This document shows positions 15,336 through 23,515 of a DNA stretch of 25,312 nt, piece after piece. The notes below the pieces were generated by a model. It was not told the origin of the DNA. It did not search any database and saw only the letters and a program-made list of their open reading frames with translations. A program made the translations under genes and the position numbers. Location of the stretch: contig CAZUCD010000044.1 in the NCBI GenBank assembly GCA_964618855.1, forward strand, positions 1-25,312, in the 5' to 3' direction. Source of the stretch: CAZUCD01 sp964618855. Lineage in GTDB: Bacteria > Sumerlaeota > Sumerlaeia > SLMS01 > JANRJK01. Numbering within the stretch: the stretch's first letter is position 1; each line of letters starts with the position of its first letter.

Positions 15336-16219
15336 GAAGTGGCTCCTCGATCCCTACTGCTAGCTTGCCGCATCTTCTCAGGCTCCTCCCCGACATACAG
15401 GGCGAAGCTCAACACCAGAAGCGCGATCCCGCAGGCCACCTGATAGAGCGCAAGTCCCCGAAGCCAAAAGGTCCCCGGGGTGATGTCCCCGTAGCCCAGG
15501 GTCACCATCGTGACCCCACTGAAGTAGATGGCGCTCCACACCGAACCAACAGGGTTGATGCTCTCGTTTCCGACGAGCTTGAGGTCAAAACCGTTTCGAA
15601 GGACGAAGTACATGATCGCGAAGTCGATCAGAAGCGACGCGTAGCTCCAGAGCGCGAGCTTGATCCTCTCGTCATGTCTCAGGTCGCTGCTGGGTGGGTC
15701 CCGCCTCGCGATCCTCAGCGCATCTCGTCCGAAGGCGTACGCAACCTCGTTCGCGCGGGAGAAGCCGTACCAAACGAAGGGTAGCCAGGCGAACCACGGG
15801 ACCTGGTCGCCGACGAGAGCCAAGATCAAGAGGATCAAGAGGCTCACGATTCTGTAGCCAAGGTTCATGGCTTTGAGGACGCGGCCCTTCCACAGCTCCT
15901 GCAGCTTCAAGTCGTCCTGGCTTCCAGGGATGAGCTTCAGTCGATCAGCCTCGCACGCCGGAAGCATGTGCTTCAGGTAGTCCGCTAACGCCCTCGTCGG
16001 AGAGATCACCGTGATGACTTGAACATCCAGCTTCTGGAGCCTCGGCTTGTACGCGTCCTCGGAATAGAGTTTCCGGAGCGTCCGCCAACGCCGATGCTTT
16101 CTGTGGCGCCACCATGCGCGCAGGACACCCTGCAGGTTCTTCCAGTCCTCCCAAACCCATACATGCTCCCTGAGCTTCTTGAAGTGACACTCAGCGACGG
16201 CATCCACGTTGTCAGTCAT
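15332..16219 (-). CDS. Potassium-channel-like membrane protein (Ion_trans_2-type pore)
   Basis: This 295-residue protein has a soluble basic N-terminal region (1-115, with RAWWRHRKHRRWRTLRK), then hydrophobic segments at about 120-137 and 141-153, a helix at 186-208, a re-entrant pore with selectivity filter TLGYGD at 240-245, and a last helix at 254-277. TxGYGD is the K+-selective filter of the two-TM pore family. The protein should form a tetrameric inner-membrane pore. It sits between a methyltransferase and darT: its ATG overlaps the methyltransferase stop by eight bases, with GGGAG upstream, and its stop overlaps the next start as ATGA. Expression is therefore tied to the restriction-like genes. 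An abortive-infection effector that depolarises the membrane is a reasonable inference; a passive cargo gene is the alternative. No cyclic-nucleotide or RCK domain is visible. Confidence 0.88.
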   Translation of the reverse strand: MTDNVDAVAECHFKKLREHVWVWEDWKNLQGVLRAWWRHRKHRRWRTLRKLYSEDAYKPRLQKLDVQVITVISPTRALADYLKHMLPACEADRLKLIPGSQDDLKLQELWKGRVLKAMNLGYRIVSLLILLILALVGDQVPWFAWLPFVWYGFSRANEVAYAFGRDALRIARRDPPSSDLRHDERIKLALWSYASLLIDFAIMYFVLRNGFDLKLVGNESINPVGSVWSAIYFSGVTMVTLGYGDITPGTFWLRGLALYQVACGIALLVLSFALYVGEEPEKMRQASSRDRGATS

Positions 16220-19200
16220 CGTCGCTGCTCCCGCCATCCCCGCCGTCATCCTTCGCGACGGGGAGGATGCCGTTGACGATCTTCTGCTCCTCGGCGGTGA
16301 GGCCGTAGAGGTGGGCGACGCGGTCGTTCAACTCGGCTTCGAGCGCGAGGCGGTTCGGGCACGTCTCCGCCGACAGCGCCTCCGCCAGGTCCGAGAGCTT
16401 CTTGCGGTCGGCTGCGGAGGGCTTCGCGATGGGGAGGGTCTCTATGTATTGGCGGCGCAGTTCGTAGACTCGCCCCAGTTTGACCTGACAGATCCCGGAG
16501 ATGATCGTCCACGTCACGGCTGACGCTAGGGTCGCAAGTAGGCTAAGATCGTGAACCGGCAGGAAGTATATCTTGTTGTTCAACAGCTTGCTAGACCGCT
16601 CGATCGAGAACTTCGGGCGCTGGGAGAAGTCCGGATAGACAAGCTTTGGCGACTTCATCGAGGCGATGTACTCGAACTGCGGTTGCTGCAACTCCCACCA
16701 CGGATGCAGGTGCGCTGTCGCGCGCGCTTCGAGCCGCTTCTTGAACGTCCGAAGGTGCTCCAGCACGGCGGGGTACGGCTTCATGTCGATGCCGTGGTGG
16801 GTGTAGATGAGCCAGAGACCGCGCCACTCGGCACGCCAGGGCTTCAGGTCCTTGCCTTCGAGGAAGGGCTTGAGGATCTCGGCACTGCGCTTGTCCTGGG
16901 CCACGAGGGCGTCGCGGGTGGCGCTGTCGATGACGAAGGCCTCGTTGAGGCCTGTGACGACGCCGCGACCGATCGTCGCCGTCGTGTACTCCTTCAGGGG
17001 CACGCCCGCGTCCTTAATCTTCTGCCGCAGGCGGGCAAGGCGGCGGTCCTCGAAGCGCCAGCCATCGGCTTCCAGTTCCTTCTGCCGGACGATGACCCCG
17101 GGGGCACGAAGTTCTTCCGCGAGGCGGTCTGAGTCTACCGTCGTCATGACGGTTCCTCTCACTGCAGCACTCGCATCGGGAGCCAACTTCTTGAGGCAGA
17201 TGATCGCGGTGAGCGTGGTAACCTCATCGAACACCTGAAGGAGGTCGAAGTCCACAAAGCGTCGGAGCGTCGTCTCGTCGGCGAGCATCTCCCGGAGCTT
17301 TCGTCCGCTGCCGGTCTTGGCGTAGGTCGAGGAGGAGATGTAGCAGAGTGTTCCGGGATGGCGCGAGGCATCCCCGTCGCGGCCCGACGGCGTCGTTGGA
17401 CGGAGCAGGTCCGCCCCCTGCTCGATGAAGTAGATGTAGGCGTCCGCGCGTCCCGCCGCCGCGCGGTAGTACTTCTTCAGGTGCGGGGTGATCGCCTTGA
17501 TCAGCTCCATCCGGATGAACGGCGGGTTGGCGATCACGACATCGAAGCCGTCGCGCTCGACGAAGACCTCGGCGAAGTCGAGCCGCCAGAAGAACGCGGG
17601 ATGCTCGGTCGTGTCGCCGAAGATCTCGCTCTCCAGTTCCTGAAGCGAGCGGGTGGACGGATCGGCGGTCTTCTTCCGGTGCGCGGCGAGGTGCTGGCGT
17701 GCGGTCTTCACCCGCGCGAGGGTCTCGGCGTGGCGGTCGCGAAGAGCTTCGGCCTCCTCCCGCTGCCTGCGCTGGGCGGCGGTCTCGCCATCGGAGAAGA
17801 GCTGCTGATCCCGCGTGGCGCCTTCCACGGCCCTCGCCAGCATCGCCTCCAGCAGGCGCTCGACGAGGCTTGCTTTCAGGTCGAGGATCAGCGCCGCGAC
17901 CTGGTGCTTGTGCGTCGCGTCGTGGGACTGGAAGTAGTCGCGCTTGGCGTCGCCGAGTGACTTGATCGTGTCCTTCGTCCGCTGGTCGTGGAAGAAGTGC
18001 GACATGGCCTTGTCGTGGATGCGGCGTTGGAGCGGGATCACGTCGCCATGCAACCACTCCAGCAGGCTGTCGCCGCGCCGGATGAGGTACGAGAGGTTCG
18101 GCAGTGCCGGTAGATCGGAGTGCAGGCGGCGACGGAACTCCTCGGGAGTGCGCTTGGACTCTGGCGAGCCCTTCCACAGGTCGTAGTCCACGACAAGTGA
18201 GAGCCAGAGACGAAGCTCGCAGAGGCGGACGGCCTGCTCCTGGATGTCCACACCGTAGAGCGAGTGCTTGATGACCTCGTGTTTGAGGTTGTAGAAGTAG
18301 TTGGGCTCGTCGGCGGGGTTGGTTTTCGACGCGATGCGGTCGAGGACAGAGCGGAGGCGGACGACCTCGTGCAGGAGCCCGACGACGAAGGCTCCAGAGC
18401 CAACGGCGGGGTCGCAGGCCTTCAGGTTCTTCAGAGCACCGCTCCACGAACGCGCAAGTTCAACGGGGACGGCGGCGCGAAGCTCAGCGAGCGCGACATC
18501 GTCGATCAGATCGGCGGTGGGGGCCGAGAAGACGACGTCAAGTGCGGTGGGGGCGGCATCAGGGGCGTGGGACCGCAGGTGCTCCTTCAACGCTTCCTGG
18601 CACATGAAGTGGACGATGGCGCGCGGCGTGTAGTAGGAGCCCGTGAGCTTGCGCTTGTCCTTCTGCTTCCTGCCGTCCTCGGCCAGGATGCCCTCGTCCA
18701 TCTCGCTCTGGAGGACGAGGCACTCGAATATCTTGCCGAGCATCTCGGGATCGATCGCGACCTCGACATCGAGCGGCGTGTCCTCGGTGACGGTGAAGTT
18801 GTACCGATCAAGCAGTTCGTCGAAGATGATCCGGAAGGTCTCGTTCGATATCTTCAGGTCGGCGTCGACTTCGTCGGGCTCGAACAAGCCGCCGTTCAGG
18901 AACGGCACGGCGGAGAACCTCGGGTCCGTGTCCGCGTCGGTGGCGAGGCGCGTGAACAGGCCCGAGAGGAAGCCGGAGGTGTAGGGCTTGGCCCTCGTCT
19001 TCTCCGCGAAGAAGTCGGTATCCTCGGGACGATCCTCGTAGCTCCTGAACGCCTTGCGAAGGTAGTCTTGGTCCTGGGCCAACCAGCCTTTGCGCTGGAT
19101 GAAGTAGAGGAACAGCATCCGGTTCAGGATGAGTAGGGCCTTCTCGCCCGCGAGTTCCTCGTCCACGGTCCCCTTGTTCAGTTTGAGGATGTCCTTCCTG

Positions 19201-19886
19201 AGGATGTGGAAGACGCCCGGGAGGCCACGCTTGGTGTCGCCCGCGAAGACGCGGAAGAAGTCCTTGGTCAGAGCTTCTTTGTCCCACGCCTGCGACCAGT
19301 TCGTCCTCCATCCTGGGACGTCGCTGGCGTCCTCCGGCCAAGCCAGGTAGGGCAGGTTGTGCGTGACGACGGTGCGGGTCCGCCTGGCGGCAGCCGCAGA
19401 CCAGCCGAAGGTGGCCAACCGGGGGACGCGGCCCTTCTCCGTCGGCTCGGAGAACCTCGCGACGGCGTAGTGCTTCCACTGGTACGTGCAGATGAACAGG
19501 AGGTCCTGCCGCGACCACGACGGCAGGTTCGCGGATCTCTTCGTTGATCTCGCCGAGGTCACCAGTCCGCGAAGAACCTGACGGAGCGGACCGGTCATGC
19601 CTCTGCCAGCCGTGAAGACGTCCTTGGCGAACTCGACAACGAAGATGCCCCAGCGCTGGTTGCGGACGAGGTTCTGGAGCTGGAGGACGCGTCCGCCTTC
19701 TAGCCAGTCCGAGAGGTTCTTCGCGCGAAGGTCCTGGGCTGCCCAGTCGAACGTGAGTTCCTCTGGATCATCTAGGTCGTCCGGGAGCGGCCACGCCAGC
19801 GCGCCCGCGAGCAGATGCTTCGCGAACGACCCAAAGTCCGTGGACTTGGCCAAGGCGGCCTGGATGGTCTCGGGTGAGGCGGTCAC
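16212..19886 (-). CDS. Eco57I-like N6-adenine DNA methyltransferase of a restriction-modification-like system
   Basis: This is a 1224-residue protein. An N-terminal half of unclear fold (1-400; it contains FICTYQWKHYAVARF) precedes the methyltransferase core: LTGSYYTPRAIVHFM at 414-428, the SAM-binding motif DPAVGSGAF at 492-500, YGVDIQEQAV near 544-553, and the catalytic NPPF at 787-790. After about residue 1000 comes a target-recognition-like region, ending in an Eco57I-type tail (LYGLTAEEQKIVNG). It should methylate adenine in a specific DNA sequence, marking self DNA. The GTG start at 19886 overlaps the helicase stop (GTGA) and has GGAGG seven bases upstream; a longer open frame to 20060 lies inside the helicase and is rejected. 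Pairing with a PLD helicase suggests a split restriction system. I cannot confirm a nuclease domain in the N-terminal half. Confidence 0.92.
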   Translation of the reverse strand: MTASPETIQAALAKSTDFGSFAKHLLAGALAWPLPDDLDDPEELTFDWAAQDLRAKNLSDWLEGGRVLQLQNLVRNQRWGIFVVEFAKDVFTAGRGMTGPLRQVLRGLVTSARSTKRSANLPSWSRQDLLFICTYQWKHYAVARFSEPTEKGRVPRLATFGWSAAAARRTRTVVTHNLPYLAWPEDASDVPGWRTNWSQAWDKEALTKDFFRVFAGDTKRGLPGVFHILRKDILKLNKGTVDEELAGEKALLILNRMLFLYFIQRKGWLAQDQDYLRKAFRSYEDRPEDTDFFAEKTRAKPYTSGFLSGLFTRLATDADTDPRFSAVPFLNGGLFEPDEVDADLKISNETFRIIFDELLDRYNFTVTEDTPLDVEVAIDPEMLGKIFECLVLQSEMDEGILAEDGRKQKDKRKLTGSYYTPRAIVHFMCQEALKEHLRSHAPDAAPTALDVVFSAPTADLIDDVALAELRAAVPVELARSWSGALKNLKACDPAVGSGAFVVGLLHEVVRLRSVLDRIASKTNPADEPNYFYNLKHEVIKHSLYGVDIQEQAVRLCELRLWLSLVVDYDLWKGSPESKRTPEEFRRRLHSDLPALPNLSYLIRRGDSLLEWLHGDVIPLQRRIHDKAMSHFFHDQRTKDTIKSLGDAKRDYFQSHDATHKHQVAALILDLKASLVERLLEAMLARAVEGATRDQQLFSDGETAAQRRQREEAEALRDRHAETLARVKTARQHLAAHRKKTADPSTRSLQELESEIFGDTTEHPAFFWRLDFAEVFVERDGFDVVIANPPFIRMELIKAITPHLKKYYRAAAGRADAYIYFIEQGADLLRPTTPSGRDGDASRHPGTLCYISSSTYAKTGSGRKLREMLADETTLRRFVDFDLLQVFDEVTTLTAIICLKKLAPDASAAVRGTVMTTVDSDRLAEELRAPGVIVRQKELEADGWRFEDRRLARLRQKIKDAGVPLKEYTTATIGRGVVTGLNEAFVIDSATRDALVAQDKRSAEILKPFLEGKDLKPWRAEWRGLWLIYTHHGIDMKPYPAVLEHLRTFKKRLEARATAHLHPWWELQQPQFEYIASMKSPKLVYPDFSQRPKFSIERSSKLLNNKIYFLPVHDLSLLATLASAVTWTIISGICQVKLGRVYELRRQYIETLPIAKPSAADRKKLSDLAEALSAETCPNRLALEAELNDRVAHLYGLTAEEQKIVNGILPVAKDDGGDGGSSDDD
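16229..16304. repeat. ~76-bp imperfect direct repeat, copy B
   Basis: Same-orientation counterpart of 15122-15197. It encodes the methyltransferase C-terminal tail just before the channel start codon. The two copies, 1107 bp apart, flank the channel gene. Confidence 0.85.
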
Positions 19887-22800
19887 GCAGACACCTCCAG
19901 CCACGCCAAGAGCGTCAGCTTCGCCCCTACGGGGACCTGCGCGTCGCGCAGGTAGGTGTTCTTGATGTGCTTCTCGATGATCTTGAGCGAAGGCCGGAGC
20001 GCCCCCGGACCAGCCGCCGTGGCTCTCTTGGTCGAGGCCGAGCATCTCGCGTGCGACCATGCGACCGTCAGATCCTCAGCCACAGTCTTCTTCTCGGCGT
20101 CGAGGAAGTACCACCGGACCGGACCGGGTCGATGCTTCGACCCGTCCAGCTCCTCCTCCTTGATCTCGAAGATCTCCTTGGCGCCCTCCGCGATCACCGG
20201 CGGCATCCTGTAGCACGCGAAGATGCCGGGTCGGCAGGGGGGCTGGACGTCCTCGACGACGTTGCCCTCGCGGTTGAGGAAGGGCGCGTAGCCCTCCGCG
20301 AGCTTCCTGCCCGAGAAGAGTCTCTGGGGTAGGTCGGGGAGGCTCGCCCAGAGTCTGGCATGGTCGGCCTCGATCCTCTCGCGTTCGAGGTGCATCAGCT
20401 CCTCGGTCGTCTCTTTGCCTTCGTAGCGCTCGTTGAACAACTTCATGGACATGTCGGCGTCATCTGGGTGGAGCAGCGCCCCTTCGATGCCCAGGGTCTT
20501 GTTGATGCGTGTGATCTTGCCATCCAAGCGCTCTTTCAGGCTGAGAAGTTCCTTCATCTCCTCTGGCGGCAGGAAGTTCCAGAAGAACACCTTCATGTTC
20601 AGTTCGGCGGGGCGTTCGATGGCCTTTTCGATCTCCTCGTTCAGGCGACGGTCGACGCGACCGATCCGCTGCATCAGCCTCACCGGGTTCCAGTGGAGGT
20701 CGTAGTTGATAAGCAACGAGGCGTCCTGGAGGTTGAGACCCTCGGACAAGACGTCCGTGGAGATCAGGATGTCGATAGGCCTGTCCAGCGCCTCATACAT
20801 CTTCGGCTTGTCGTGGAAGAGGTTGTAGTATGGCGCGAAGCGCTGGATGACGGTTTCCCGGTTCTTTTTCGACGCGGAGTCGATCTCTTCGACGTTCGCG
20901 AGTCCGGCAGCGCGAAGTTGCCGGTCGAGATACCGAGCCGTGTCCCTGAACTCCGAGAAGATCAAGACCTTGCGGCCCCTGAGGAGCGGATCCCCACGAA
21001 GAAGCGCCAGCAGCTTCTGGAGCTTGTCGTCCTTCGATGGGTCCTCGACCTCTCCCTCTTTGTCGTCGTGGTAGAAGCGTCGGTAGAGCTTTGACAGGAA
21101 CCCGGTGAGAAGCTCCATGTCCGCGACAACGTCACGCATGAGCTTCGTCATCTGGTGATCTGCGGCCACGAAGTCCTCGACGACGGGTGGAAGATCGTCA
21201 TCTTCTTCCGTGTCGCGCTCCAGGCGGTCGGCGATGTGCTTCTGGACGATGGACCACCAGCGGGTGTTCGTCTTCGTCCAGGCTTCATACATCTCCCTGT
21301 CGTGCAGGGTCAGGAACCTGACCATCTTGTATAGCAAGTCCTCCACCGAGGCCTCGAAGGACTTGTACGAGGACTCCAGCCGCTTGAGCAGGAGCGTTCG
21401 GATCAACACGACCACCTGCCCCTGCTGTTGGGCGCGCTTCTTGTCGGGATCCTTGTGGTAGCGCTGGGTGTTGTATATCGCGAGCGTCACAAAAGGCTGA
21501 TCCTTGTCGAACGCCTCTTTCAGTTCGCCGTAGATCGTGGAGTAGACGCTCTTGAGCGAGTAGTTGACGACGCGAGGTCGTTGACGATCGGGGAAAAGAG
21601 GGGCCTTCGCGGCGATGGCCTCCGACTCCTTCACGTACTTCCGGGAGCGCTGGATCAAGATCTCCTTCAGGAGGACGTCGGTGCGGAGGAAGTCCTCGGT
21701 CTCGACGGCCTCGACGACGTCCTGGTCCTTGTGGGCCGCCTCGATCTTTTTCTCGTTCTCCAGGAAGTGCTTCCTCAGGTCGTTGATCCTCAGGTCCACG
21801 AAGTGCGCCGCGTTGCCGCCGGTGAAGTAGTTGATCAGGTGGTAGAGGTCATCGAGCGAGTTGTTGATGGGCGTGGCCGTCAGGAGGTACAGGTCCTTGC
21901 CCTTGGCCATGTCGAGCAGGATGCGTCCACGGTTCGCCAGCGGGTTGCGAAAGTGGTGGGCCTCGTCGATGATGACGACGTCCTTGTGCTCCCGGAAGTA
22001 CTCCAAGTCCTCGGGGCTGATCGTCCCATCCCTGCCGAAGTCCGTGTGCAACTGGATGTCGAACAGCTCCTTGAAGAAGCGTCGATAGCGGGGGGCGAGG
22101 TAGCGGTTGATGTTGGCCATCCAGACGGACTCCTTCGCCGACTTCGGGACGATCAGCAGGACGCGCTTGCCGTCGCGGATACAACGCTCCAGGACCATGA
22201 GGCCCACGAACGTCTTGCCGAGTCCGACGCCGTCGCAGAAGAGCACGCCACCACGACGGCGCGCGATTTGCACGGCTCGGCGATAACCGTCACGCTGGTA
22301 CTTCGACAAGAGCTTGTAGATGACGGACTCGTTGGCTTCCCAGGCGTCCTCGGTCTTCTCCCTCCCGGCGAAGTACTCGTAGAGCGCACGCGCGTAGACC
22401 GTGAACGGGTCGTAGGCGATGATGTGAGGCTCGATGACGCCCAGAAGCTCGTCGTTGACGGCCTCTCCTTCTTTCCAGACCTCCTCGAACCAGGCGCGGA
22501 GCTTCTCGATGTCGGTGATTGTCACACCGAAGGCCGGCAGGATGACNNNNNNNNNNAGGAGGTTTAGCTCGACGTTGCGAGTCAGGCCGGACGCGGTAAA
22601 GTTCGACGAGCCGACCAGAGCGAAGTCCACGAGCGACGTCTCGTGGGTCGTCGTCAGGTAGAGCTTCGCGTGGAACTTGGCCTTCGTAAACACGCGGGTC
22701 TCGATCTTCTTCGTCGCGAGGGCGTCGCGAAGGGCTTGCAGTGGGGCAAGGTCGTCGTCTTCCTCCTTCGACGACTCGATACTGCCAGCACTTGTCCTCG

Positions 22801-23029
22801 TGAGAGCGGCGACCAACTCCTTCTTCGTGCGCCTAGTGGTCTCGTCCCCCATGAGGACGCGCACCTGCGTCAAGCCCTGCCACTGGCCGTCGAGGGACAA
22901 GAACCCGCCGATCTCGAACATCCCTGTGGCCACATCCAAGGCTGTCGCCTGCGGGAGCAGACGCTGCAGGGCGGACAAGACTGTGGCCTGGCCACGGTTG
23001 TCGTTGATCGTTGGCAGCTTGGTGCTCAT
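19883..23029 (-). CDS. PLD-nuclease-like / SNF2-family helicase fusion
   Basis: This 1048-residue protein has an N-terminal PLD-like domain with FHAKLYL (His120, Lys122) and VGSSNFTASGL (139-149), one HKD-type half. A superfamily 2 SNF2-like motor follows: DGVGLGKT with Lys272, DEAH at 355-358, TATP at 384-387, then FSEFRDTARYL near 691, STDVLSEGLNLQDA near 757-770 and QRIGRVDRR near 787-795. Such fusions occur in bacterial defence loci, where the motor scans or remodels foreign DNA and the PLD part may cleave it. It is encoded between an HTH gene (ATGA overlap) and the methyltransferase (GTGA overlap). A run of ten N interrupts the PLD domain after NVELNL; both sides are in frame, but up to a few residues are unknown. 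Biochemical function is inferred. Confidence 0.92.
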   Translation of the reverse strand: MSTKLPTINDNRGQATVLSALQRLLPQATALDVATGMFEIGGFLSLDGQWQGLTQVRVLMGDETTRRTKKELVAALTRTSAGSIESSKEEDDDLAPLQALRDALATKKIETRVFTKAKFHAKLYLTTTHETSLVDFALVGSSNFTASGLTRNVELNLXXXXVILPAFGVTITDIEKLRAWFEEVWKEGEAVNDELLGVIEPHIIAYDPFTVYARALYEYFAGREKTEDAWEANESVIYKLLSKYQRDGYRRAVQIARRRGGVLFCDGVGLGKTFVGLMVLERCIRDGKRVLLIVPKSAKESVWMANINRYLAPRYRRFFKELFDIQLHTDFGRDGTISPEDLEYFREHKDVVIIDEAHHFRNPLANRGRILLDMAKGKDLYLLTATPINNSLDDLYHLINYFTGGNAAHFVDLRINDLRKHFLENEKKIEAAHKDQDVVEAVETEDFLRTDVLLKEILIQRSRKYVKESEAIAAKAPLFPDRQRPRVVNYSLKSVYSTIYGELKEAFDKDQPFVTLAIYNTQRYHKDPDKKRAQQQGQVVVLIRTLLLKRLESSYKSFEASVEDLLYKMVRFLTLHDREMYEAWTKTNTRWWSIVQKHIADRLERDTEEDDDLPPVVEDFVAADHQMTKLMRDVVADMELLTGFLSKLYRRFYHDDKEGEVEDPSKDDKLQKLLALLRGDPLLRGRKVLIFSEFRDTARYLDRQLRAAGLANVEEIDSASKKNRETVIQRFAPYYNLFHDKPKMYEALDRPIDILISTDVLSEGLNLQDASLLINYDLHWNPVRLMQRIGRVDRRLNEEIEKAIERPAELNMKVFFWNFLPPEEMKELLSLKERLDGKITRINKTLGIEGALLHPDDADMSMKLFNERYEGKETTEELMHLERERIEADHARLWASLPDLPQRLFSGRKLAEGYAPFLNREGNVVEDVQPPCRPGIFACYRMPPVIAEGAKEIFEIKEEELDGSKHRPGPVRWYFLDAEKKTVAEDLTVAWSHARCSASTKRATAAGPGALRPSLKIIEKHIKNTYLRDAQVPVGAKLTLLAWLEVSA
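19894..19898 (-). promoter_or_regulatory. Ribosome-binding site that fixes the methyltransferase GTG start
   Basis: GGAGG on the minus strand lies seven bases before GTG at 19886. It supports the GTG over the longer open frame and shows that the methyltransferase is re-initiated at the helicase stop. Confidence 0.75.
22547..22556. other. Assembly gap of 10 N inside the helicase gene
   Basis: Ten N bases interrupt the PLD domain of the helicase. The flanks share no overlap. The reading frame is kept if the true gap is ten bases or ten plus a multiple of three. Confidence 0.95.
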
Positions 23030-23301
23030 GACGAGGTGGTCCTTCGTGGGCGAGTCGAGCGAGTGGCCCTCGCCTTCGGCTTAGCGGCAGTTTCCCTGGG
23101 CTTCCGGCGGGATGGCGGCCTGTCCGCTCCCCGCCCAGACCGCACCCAGTTCTCAACCTCGGTCTCGTCGAACCGCCACATGCGCCCGACGCGATGGGCT
23201 GGAAACCCTCGACGCTGGATCCAAACGTAGACGGTGTCGGGCTGGACGCCCAAGCGCTCGGCCACCTGCTGGACGGACAACCAGATGGTCATGATGGACA
23301 T
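23026..23301 (-). CDS. Excisionase/MerR-type helix-turn-helix DNA-binding protein
   Basis: This 91-residue protein has a winged HTH of the excisionase (HTH_17) type at residues 6-56: LSVQQVAERLGVQPDTVYVWIQ, then RGFPAHRVGRMWRFDETEVENWV. The last 35 residues are a basic Arg/Lys/Pro tail, possibly for nonspecific DNA contact. Proteins like this regulate mobile-element excision or restriction operons. It is the first gene of the nine-gene operon and its stop overlaps the helicase start (ATGA), so it is probably the operon's autoregulator. GGAGG lies two bases before the first ATG and eleven before an ATG three codons later (23292). The second start is equally possible. Confidence 0.85.
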   Translation of the reverse strand: MSIMTIWLSVQQVAERLGVQPDTVYVWIQRRGFPAHRVGRMWRFDETEVENWVRSGRGADRPPSRRKPRETAAKPKARATRSTRPRRTTSS

Positions 23302-23490
23302 GGCCTCCGCGTCGACGATGCGGTCGGATCGGGTACAGCAAACCTCAAAACGGCACCAACAAGGTTCAACCGGCAGAGCAAGGGCGCAAGCGCGGCGTCG
23401 TCACCGTGAGCGAAAACGCCGCAAGAACGCCAACGGCAGGTCGTTTCCGACCGGCTTCAAGGACTTCGGAGGCATCGCGCCCTAGCGTGT
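23302..23490. promoter_or_regulatory. Divergent promoter region of the defence operon and the Rep-like gene
   Basis: This stretch separates the HTH/helicase operon (minus) from the Rep-like gene (plus), so both promoters are expected here. A near-palindrome GGTTCAACC lies near 23363-23371 and a GGTCG/CGACC hairpin at 23439-23452. On the minus strand TTGAAC followed by AT-richer sequence could be part of a promoter. None of these is strong enough to name a site for certain. Confidence 0.35.
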
Positions 23491-23515
23491 GACCAGACCC
23501 CAAGGAGGTCTGGTC
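23491..23515 (+). promoter_or_regulatory. Hairpin enclosing the ribosome-binding site of the Rep-like gene
   Basis: GACCAGACC (23491-23499) and its exact complement GGTCTGGTC (23507-23515) form a 9-bp stem with loop CCAAGGA. The stem ends on the base before the ATG at 23516, and the AAGGAGG ribosome-binding site (23502-23508) lies in the loop and the start of the stem. In mRNA it should hide the site. In DNA it is a perfect operator-like palindrome. Confidence 0.75.

Noticed and set aside
19887..20060. Longer methyltransferase frame starting inside the helicase gene
   Set aside because: The added residues are low-complexity helicase shadow. GTG at 19886 has GGAGG seven bases upstream and overlaps the helicase stop.
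21428..22567. Long plus-strand ORF opposite the helicase
   Set aside because: It is an antisense shadow produced by the codon bias of a GC-rich gene; the composition is Val/Asp/Glu/Leu repeats with no motif.
11285..23301. Complete BREX or DISARM system
   Set aside because: No PglZ, BrxC or BrxL and no DrmA or DrmB (DUF1998) genes are present. The helicase carries its own PLD domain, unlike DrmD.
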